A stretch of 64,000 bases of DNA. It comes from Clostridiaceae bacterium. Lineage in GTDB: Bacteria; Cyanobacteriota; Vampirovibrionia; Gastranaerophilales; Gastranaerophilaceae. Location of the stretch: assembly GCA_022641775.1 (NCBI GenBank), contig JALCDS010000001.1:1-64000 (forward strand), read 5' to 3'. The notes under the pieces were generated by a model. The model saw only the letters and a program-made list of their open reading frames with translations. It had not been told where the DNA came from and searched no databases. The translations under genes were made by a program, and so were the position numbers. Position 1 is the stretch's first letter; every line of letters starts with the position of its first letter. Positions 57,191-64,000 of the stretch are shown in pieces.

Positions 57191-60100
57191 TTGAAAATTC
57201 TAAGTCTTTTAGAGATTAAAAAAGAATATGGAACAGTTGCACTAGATGCATTGGGTTTTCCTGTAACTGATGAGTACGGGGAAGAACAAACTGTTCTTTT
57301 CAACCATGTTACTAATTCCGGACTTGTAAAAGGTTCTGTAGAAGAAAATATTAATATGATTAGTGCTAATAAACAGAGTATATTAGCATCTGAACATGCA
57401 AAGATGTTGAGAAGTGGGATTACTGATGATACTTGGGCTCAATTTACATATGAAGAAATTATTAATATGCATGATAACGGAACAGATGTTCCTGAAGATG
57501 TTTTAAAACAAGCATATGATATGATGAATAAAGCAAATGGGGATACTGTATCAGATGCTACTACTTCGGAGGAAAATACAAATACTGATCAATCAGGGAA
57601 TGCTGCATCTTCAACAGAAGACCCTTATTTAGCATTCAAAAAGAATGCTACACAAGCTCTTGCAACTTGTAAGGAAAAAAATGAAGATGTAAAAAAATCT
57701 ATGGAAGATATGGATTCGCTTGAAACTGAATTGAATCGTATCCAAAAAGAAACTGAAGAAAAACAATTAAATTCTCTCCAAGAAATGCAACAAGCAGCTC
57801 AAGATTGGAAAAAATTAAAATCAAAAGCTGACAATGGCGAAACTTTAACTGATTCTGAACAATCAAGATTAAAAGAATTGGGTAAAGTATTTAATGATGC
57901 AAATAACAACTTTGAAGAAACTTTAAATAAAGATATATCTTCAATGAAAAAAATATCAACAGAATTGGTTGATAAAACAAAATTGGTTGATGAAGATTTT
58001 GCAGCCGGTCAAAAGGCATTGGATGTTTCATCTACATTCCAATCTTTTGATCTTCATTCAACAGCTACTTGGCAAGGTTTTGAAAGAGCTTTTTCTGCAC
58101 AAACAACAACTACAACAACCGGTACAACGGGTACAACCGGTACAACAGGTACAACATCTGCAAGTTCTTTGCCTGATTTTAGATTTGAATATAAAGAAAG
58201 AAATGTTGATTTAACAAGTGTATTTAACTTAAGATGGTCACTATTCTCACCTAATGCAATTATTGAAGCTGTTTCAAAACTTAATGATGAAGTTCAACAA
58301 ACAGGTTATGAAACTCAAAGTTATTCAAAAACAAATAAAGAAGATATTTTTGATGTTGCCAATATTATGAATATTGATGTAACTACAGGTGATGTTACTG
58401 ATGGAACAAATGCAATGAAGGCTGCATCTTCAGAATCAAAAGGTGAAGGTAAAGAAGCTTCACAATCTTCTAACGTATCTGAAAATGCAGATTCAAGTGC
58501 TGAAACTGTTACAACTTCAAATACCGCAACAGATAATAACCAATCTGGCGGTACTGTTGCTGTTTCTACCTCTAAAGATACTGCAACTACAAATCCTACA
58601 ACAGATAACACAACTCCAACTACCGATGCTAGCGGAACTACAGATTCAACAACAGGGACAACCGGTACAACAGATACAACTGTAACAGGAACTACAACCG
58701 GTTCATCAGATACAGCTACAACAGGAGCTTCTGACAGTCAAGCTCAAGCTGCTCAACAAGAACAAGAACAACCTACAGAATTACAAAAGTTATCTGATAA
58801 TGTAAGAGCAGGTTCTGATTTGACAAAAGCTGTAAAAACAGAAGGTAATGAATCTGAAAAAGAAGGAAAGCAAGCTCTTAAAGAAATGAAAGAGTTTGAT
58901 GAAAAAAGTAAACAAGTTGATGAACAAGTAAAAGTTGTAGAGGAAAAGTCTGCAGAAACAAAAAAAGAAACTGAAACTTTACAAACACAAAATGAAACAG
59001 TAACAGAAGCAAGTTCAGCTGCTGTTGCAGCTCCTGCAGTGGCAACAACAACTTCTGAAAGTACAGATGCTTCAGCTGAAGCAAAATCTGCTCCTGATAC
59101 AGCTAATAATGTTGCACCTGCAACTGCTGCATCTACTGCAACTGTTGCTACAAATAATGATAAAGTTACAGAAAATAACAAGAGTTTGAGTAAACTGAGT
59201 GAAAGTGCTGATGCAGAAACTGCCGCAATTAATGCATCTATTGCTTCTGTTGATACAACAGGAATGAAAGCTGAAGAAAAATATAAAAAAGCTTTAGACA
59301 AAAATTCTCAATATAATAAATCATTATCACCATCTAATAAAGTAATGGAACAAACCGGAGTAAAAGGTGCAGGTGCCATAATTTATGGTGCACTTCAGAT
59401 TTACAAAGGTGCAACTTCAATAGCAAATGGTGTTGCAATGTTGTCAAGTGTTAACGTTGTATCTGTTGCACTTGCTTATCATTTGATTAAAACCGGTGTT
59501 CTTGAAGTTAAAACAGGTATTGATTATGACCTTGTTGGTGCTCAGTTAGTTGGAGTATCAGTTGGAGGTTTTGTTGCTGTTGGCAAAACAGATAAACAAA
59601 TCGGTTCTTCTGACAAAAATTTGAACAAAGCTCTTGATAAAGTTAAATCAGAAAAGGGTAAAAATTCTGAAAAAGATAATACCGGAACAACTACAACTAC
59701 AACAGGAACCGTTACTGGTGGTGCTTCAGCTATGAAAGGGACTGTTGTACAAAGCGGTTCAAAAGAGAAAAAATCAACAACTGAAACAAATGGTGGTAGC
59801 GGAATCAATGCAAGTAACGGGAAACAAGCTGCCGGTGATGTTAAAAACCAAGCAGGAAGTGCTCAAGGTCAAACGAGTCAAGTTGTAAGTAATACAGAAA
59901 ATACTAACAAATGTGCAAAAAAAGCAGAAAAAACAAGTAAAACTACAAAAAACAGAGAAAAAGCATTAAAAAAACAAATAGCAGCAGATCAAAAACTTTT
60001 GAAAAAGAATGAAGAAGCTGTAGATAAGTTAAGTGACAAAATTGAAGTTGAAGCTACTCAAATTCAAAACTTGCAAATGCAATCTGATGCAGAAGCTGCA

Positions 60101-61270
60101 AATCAAGAAAGTCAAGCACAATCTCAGATGATGGCTAAATCAAATAGCAGCAAAAAAGGTACTGTTGCACCTCAAACGAATGCATCTGTTTCTTCTTCAT
60201 CATCATCTCAAATTCAAACTTCAATAAATGAAAAGAGTGCAAATATTACAACTGTTGCAGCTCAACTTGCTACAAAATCAACTATTTCAAATTCTGTAAT
60301 CAGAAGAATGGATAAGTCAAATAAACAATATACAAAAGAAGTTCAGAAGACTAAGAAAAGTATTGAGTCTGATCAACAAGAACAAAGTAAAATTGTAAAA
60401 TTTGCTGAAAAAGTTGAAAAAATATGCAACCCGATTGCTACAACCGGTTTGATTGTAAAAATGACAGGTCAAGTTTTATCAAAAGTTGTATTACCACCTT
60501 GGGTTTCTGTAGTCGGAGCAGTTATGATTCCTGTAGGTGCTGCTGCTGAAGCTGTAGGAAACTATGGTATTGCGGCTGCAAATGTTGCCAAAACAGCATA
60601 TTATGCGGCTAAAGGTAATTTAAAAGGTGCTTTAGTAAGTGCCGGTATGGCTATAATGTCAGGTGTTGCGGCTGTTGGGGCTACAAAAGCTGCTACTGCA
60701 GGTCTTAAGAATTTATCAACTACAATTGCTGCATCTCAAGAAAGAGCTGTTGCGGCTAAGGCTGCAAAAGAAGCTGCAAAAACTGCAGTTAAAGAGGGTG
60801 TTGATAAAGGTACAGTAAAAGCTGCAGAACAAGTATCAAAAAGCGAAGGCCAAAACATCATGAAAGAAGGAATGAAGCAAGCATCTGAAGGTGCAACTTC
60901 TCAAACTATTAAAGAAACAGCAAAGCAATCAACAAAAAGCTTTATAAAAGCTTCCGGTCAAGCTGTTGCGCAAACAACAACAACAGATGCGGCTAAACAA
61001 GCTTTATCAAAAGTTGCAGCTAATTCATTCGTTGAAGGTGTTATGGACCAAGGAGTGAAAGAACTTGTTAAAGATTCAGTTGGAAATACTACAGTATCTT
61101 TATTAAGCGCAGCAACACAGGTTGCAGGTTCTTTGGTTAAAGATAAAGGTAAAGCTGAAGATACAAAGAAAGTTAAATCTTTCTATAATATGTCAGAAGA
61201 AGCTCGTAAAATTATTGCAAAGAAACAAAGACGAGTAAATGCATTGAAAAATAGTTCATACGTTAGTTAA
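57191..61270 (+). CDS. Large (1359 aa) low-complexity Thr/Ala/Lys-rich coiled-coil protein with two hydrophobic Gly/Ala-rich regions (TTG start)
   Basis: Continuous ORF; GGAAAGG before TTG; TTTTGTTGTTGTT tract; hydrophobic VKGAGAIIYGALQIYKGATSIANGVAML and VLPPWVSVVGAVMIPVGAAAEAVGNYG. Confidence 0.75.
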   Translation: MKILSLLEIKKEYGTVALDALGFPVTDEYGEEQTVLFNHVTNSGLVKGSVEENINMISANKQSILASEHAKMLRSGITDDTWAQFTYEEIINMHDNGTDVPEDVLKQAYDMMNKANGDTVSDATTSEENTNTDQSGNAASSTEDPYLAFKKNATQALATCKEKNEDVKKSMEDMDSLETELNRIQKETEEKQLNSLQEMQQAAQDWKKLKSKADNGETLTDSEQSRLKELGKVFNDANNNFEETLNKDISSMKKISTELVDKTKLVDEDFAAGQKALDVSSTFQSFDLHSTATWQGFERAFSAQTTTTTTGTTGTTGTTGTTSASSLPDFRFEYKERNVDLTSVFNLRWSLFSPNAIIEAVSKLNDEVQQTGYETQSYSKTNKEDIFDVANIMNIDVTTGDVTDGTNAMKAASSESKGEGKEASQSSNVSENADSSAETVTTSNTATDNNQSGGTVAVSTSKDTATTNPTTDNTTPTTDASGTTDSTTGTTGTTDTTVTGTTTGSSDTATTGASDSQAQAAQQEQEQPTELQKLSDNVRAGSDLTKAVKTEGNESEKEGKQALKEMKEFDEKSKQVDEQVKVVEEKSAETKKETETLQTQNETVTEASSAAVAAPAVATTTSESTDASAEAKSAPDTANNVAPATAASTATVATNNDKVTENNKSLSKLSESADAETAAINASIASVDTTGMKAEEKYKKALDKNSQYNKSLSPSNKVMEQTGVKGAGAIIYGALQIYKGATSIANGVAMLSSVNVVSVALAYHLIKTGVLEVKTGIDYDLVGAQLVGVSVGGFVAVGKTDKQIGSSDKNLNKALDKVKSEKGKNSEKDNTGTTTTTTGTVTGGASAMKGTVVQSGSKEKKSTTETNGGSGINASNGKQAAGDVKNQAGSAQGQTSQVVSNTENTNKCAKKAEKTSKTTKNREKALKKQIAADQKLLKKNEEAVDKLSDKIEVEATQIQNLQMQSDAEAANQESQAQSQMMAKSNSSKKGTVAPQTNASVSSSSSSQIQTSINEKSANITTVAAQLATKSTISNSVIRRMDKSNKQYTKEVQKTKKSIESDQQEQSKIVKFAEKVEKICNPIATTGLIVKMTGQVLSKVVLPPWVSVVGAVMIPVGAAAEAVGNYGIAAANVAKTAYYAAKGNLKGALVSAGMAIMSGVAAVGATKAATAGLKNLSTTIAASQERAVAAKAAKEAAKTAVKEGVDKGTVKAAEQVSKSEGQNIMKEGMKQASEGATSQTIKETAKQSTKSFIKASGQAVAQTTTTDAAKQALSKVAANSFVEGVMDQGVKELVKDSVGNTTVSLLSAATQVAGSLVKDKGKAEDTKKVKSFYNMSEEARKIIAKKQRRVNALKNSSYVS
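58121..58156 (+). repeat. 9-bp tandem repeat (ggtacaacN x4) coding for (GTT)n
   Basis: ggtacaacg ggtacaacc ggtacaaca ggtacaaca. Confidence 0.9.
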
Positions 61271-61274
61271 TAAA

Positions 61275-62828
61275 TTATTTTTCTTTGAAATTTCCTACAA
61301 GCATTATTTGTAATTCGTAAGGTAATAATCTTGTTGTCATTTTTCCTTTGCTTGCAATAGGTACCGAGTTTATTTTTATAGGAATTGTATTATCTTTGTC
61401 TTCAAAATCCGGAATATAAATTTTAATATCATTTAATGGCATTTTACTTATATTTCCATAAACGATTACGGTTGAATCATTTCCGCTCAAAGTAAAGCCA
61501 AATACTGAAGATGATGAGGTTCTAAGTTCTGTAAATTTAAAATCAGGGGCATTATAAATATTTGTAATACTGTATTTTATACGGTTTGAAGCAACAAAAC
61601 TACTTTCCAATCTTGTATTTTTGCCACCCGGCATTTTTGAAAAATTAAAGATGTCCATTTTTCCACGATGTGCAAAATAGAAATCATCATCTGTATAAGT
61701 TTTGGTTGCTTTTTTATTTGCCCAAAAATAAACAAAATTATCTCCGGAAGGGATGCCGTCAACCATATATGAGTTTATAGGTAATAATGCGTTGAGCCAA
61801 AAAATCATATCAGTATATGCTATACCATTTTCCAAAGTAGGGTTCATTTCATCATGAGTGGCAAAACTTCCGATGACAGATTTTGGAATTACATATTTTG
61901 TTTTTAATTCCATTACGTATTTAATATAATTCATGAAGTCTTTTGCGGATTTTATATTTTTGAAATCCATAAATTTGCCGTAATATCCGTCAAATCCTAC
62001 TTCTAATAATTTATTGTAGGGTGTGAATACTGCATAACTGGAAATAGGTTCATTCCAAATTTCAGAAGCTTCTGCTATCCACAAAAATTGAGGATCTTTT
62101 GTTCTTGAATAAGTTATTAATTCTTTCCAAAAATTTGCAGGCTTAGATGTTGCAACATCTGCTCTGATACCGTCAACGCCGAGTTTCATTACATAATCTA
62201 CATAATCTTTGTACAAATTATAAACATTTTTGTTAATGTTTGATTCTGTACCGGCATCAAAAAGTCTGACGTCTGTCCAGTCTGCAGGTACAATTCCCTG
62301 TCCTGATTTGTCTTTAACAAATAAGTCAGGTCTTTGTAAAAACAAATCATAAGAACCGCAAGATGGCAAATCTACAATTACACGAATTCTTCTTTTATGA
62401 GCCTCATTAATAAATTTTATTGCTTGACTTTCAAGAGAAAGTGCCGTTTTGTTGCTGCCAAGTTGAGGATTTAGTTTAGTGAAACTTACAGGAGCATATA
62501 AAGAGCCTGCTGTGCCTAAAGCTTTTGTTTTCCCTAATTGCATTATCGGAAGAATATGGATTGTATTTATTCCTTTTTCTGCTAATTCATCGAGTCTTTG
62601 TATTCCGTTTAAAAAGTTTCCGCTTTCTTCTCCGTCATCAAAGTCTATAATTCCGTTATCGTTTGTATCTTGGGCATTAAATGTCCTCATATTTATTTCA
62701 TAAATTTGCAATTCATGTTTTAAAAACAAATCTCTGGAATCATTAACCCAGACATTTTGGGCTAAAACTGATTGTACAGTAAAAAATAAAAATGCAAATA
62801 TTAACAAAAAACTTTTAAAATTTTTCAT
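61275..62828 (-). CDS. Secreted GH13 alpha-amylase-family protein
   Basis: INTIHILPIMQLGKTKALGTAGSLYAP, GVDGIRADVAT, LWIAEASEIW, SFATHDEMNP; signal peptide from MKNFKSF. Confidence 0.88.
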   Translation of the reverse strand: MKNFKSFLLIFAFLFFTVQSVLAQNVWVNDSRDLFLKHELQIYEINMRTFNAQDTNDNGIIDFDDGEESGNFLNGIQRLDELAEKGINTIHILPIMQLGKTKALGTAGSLYAPVSFTKLNPQLGSNKTALSLESQAIKFINEAHKRRIRVIVDLPSCGSYDLFLQRPDLFVKDKSGQGIVPADWTDVRLFDAGTESNINKNVYNLYKDYVDYVMKLGVDGIRADVATSKPANFWKELITYSRTKDPQFLWIAEASEIWNEPISSYAVFTPYNKLLEVGFDGYYGKFMDFKNIKSAKDFMNYIKYVMELKTKYVIPKSVIGSFATHDEMNPTLENGIAYTDMIFWLNALLPINSYMVDGIPSGDNFVYFWANKKATKTYTDDDFYFAHRGKMDIFNFSKMPGGKNTRLESSFVASNRIKYSITNIYNAPDFKFTELRTSSSSVFGFTLSGNDSTVIVYGNISKMPLNDIKIYIPDFEDKDNTIPIKINSVPIASKGKMTTRLLPYELQIMLVGNFKEK

Positions 62829-62924
62829 TTTACATATCCCTCTTCCAACAATGAGAATAACAAATAATAAATGATTTTGCAATAATAGTACAAATTTTTT
62901 ATTTTATTATATAATGCATTTGTT

Positions 62925-63884
62925 ATGAAAAAGTATTCAATCGGTATAGATTTAGGTGGTACAAAAATCCTTACGGCTCTTGTTTCTCGTGAGAGTGGAG
63001 AAGTTTTGTTTTCAGTAAAAAAGAAAACAAAAAAGGCAAAAGGATCTAAAGCAATTTTTCATAAAATGATAGATAGCATTGAAGAATTGTTAGATGAAAA
63101 AATTGTACCAAAAGACGAAATTTCTTCAATAGGTGTTGGTGCTTCAGGTCAAATTGATAGAGAAAACGGCATTATTAAAGGTGCTTGCAACCTTGATTGT
63201 TATGAATTGAATATAAAAGAGAAATTGGAAAAAGAATTTAAGATCCCAGTATTTTTGGGAAATGATGTTGAAGTAGCCACCATTGGCGAGATGAAATACG
63301 GTGCAGCAAAGGGTTGTGATGATTTTGTGTGTATTTTTGTCGGGACTGGAATAGGTTCTGCAATTGTAAAAGATGGAAAAATAATTAAAGGTGCAACCGG
63401 TACAGCTGGTGAAATGGGACATATGATAGTCGATTTGAACGGTAGACAATGCGCATGCGGTGCTCATGGATGTTTGGAAGCATATGCTTCTCGTTCGGCT
63501 ATTGAACACAGAATTGAAGGTGCACTTAAAAAAGGTCGTCAATCCTCTATATCTGAGTATTTGAAAGATGGGAAATCAATAAGTTCGAGTATGATAGAAA
63601 AATCTATTCAAAGAGAAGATGAATTGGTAACCTTGTGCGTTTCAGAGGCAGCAGATTACTTGTCTGCAGGGATTGCAGGAGTTATAAATATTGTAAATCC
63701 AAAATTGATAATTCTTGGTGGCGGATTGATTAATGCAGTTGATTTCTTTTATCAAAAAACAATAAAAAAATCACGCTCAAAATGTTTGCCTGTTCCGTCA
63801 AAATCTATAGAGTTCAGAAAAGCTTCTCTCGGAGATTTTTCAGGAGTTATAGGTGCAGCAAATTTAGAAGAATATTTGCAATAA
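62925..63884 (+). CDS. ROK family sugar kinase (glucokinase-like)
   Basis: IGIDLGGTKILTALV; GTGIGSAIV; GEMGHMIVDLNGRQCACGAHGCLEAYASR. Confidence 0.93.
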   Translation: MKKYSIGIDLGGTKILTALVSRESGEVLFSVKKKTKKAKGSKAIFHKMIDSIEELLDEKIVPKDEISSIGVGASGQIDRENGIIKGACNLDCYELNIKEKLEKEFKIPVFLGNDVEVATIGEMKYGAAKGCDDFVCIFVGTGIGSAIVKDGKIIKGATGTAGEMGHMIVDLNGRQCACGAHGCLEAYASRSAIEHRIEGALKKGRQSSISEYLKDGKSISSSMIEKSIQREDELVTLCVSEAADYLSAGIAGVINIVNPKLIILGGGLINAVDFFYQKTIKKSRSKCLPVPSKSIEFRKASLGDFSGVIGAANLEEYLQ

Positions 63885-63950
63885 CGCTATTTGCAAAATA
63901 CATTATAATATACTATAATAAGTGTGGTTATACTAAAAATGGGTTATAAA

Positions 63951-64000
63951 TGGGTTTATTTAATAAATTTAATGAAATAAGATCAATGATTCGCACTGTG
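63951..64000 (+). CDS. Start of a further ORF cut by the window edge
   Basis: atgggtttatttaataaatttaatgaaataagatca... open to end; no family information. Confidence 0.3.

Noticed and set aside
58321-59808. Antisense ORFs within the 1359-aa gene (58321-58611, 58753-59301, 59542-59808)
   Set aside because: Low-complexity codons on the plus strand create long antisense frames; translations are Val/Ser/Ala-rich with no motif.
1-64000. CRISPR array
   Set aside because: No set of regularly spaced identical 24-40 bp repeats with unique spacers found; the only arrays are coding tandem repeats.

Overview
Low-GC bacterial chromosome segment, about 64 kb. Gene content and style (many TPR proteins, a Gram-negative-like layout, a prepilin with GFTLAEVLITLGIIGVVAALTLP, low GC) suggest a gut Candidatus Gastranaerophilales/Vampirovibrionia (Melainabacteria) genome; this taxonomy is inference only. 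Housekeeping blocks: M16 peptidase (cut by the left edge), family-4-like UDG, AGCS symporter, MnmE, MetG, rpmF-plsX-fabH-fabD-fabG, Hsp20, Der, RecJ, CtpA-like S41 protease, Sfp-type PPTase, FtsZ, NIF3, CoaBC, Gmk, thioredoxin, GH13 amylase, ROK kinase. tRNA-Ser(CGA) and tRNA-Gln(TTG) are both on the minus strand. Two accessory zones stand out. (1) 35.0-41.7 kb holds two paralogous J-domain proteins, TPR proteins, a PDZ protein, membrane proteins and a secreted protein with twelve 8-aa YxGPGGxx repeats. (2) 42-48.8 kb holds a Mu-like transposition module: MuA-like DDE transposase, MuB-like ATPase and an unknown third ORF, with a divergent XRE regulator. It is bracketed by inverted, helically phased TTCCGA(C/G) iterons and ends beside the 3' end of tRNA-Ser. 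Other notable items are a heavily hairpinned ~380-bp intergenic element with TIR-like ends (4.17-4.55 kb), a symmetric TATAATTATA divergent promoter that may make leaderless mRNAs (gmk/histidine kinase), an L32 with a long Lys/Ala tail, and an unlisted 44-aa membrane ORF. No CRISPR array and no rRNA were seen.
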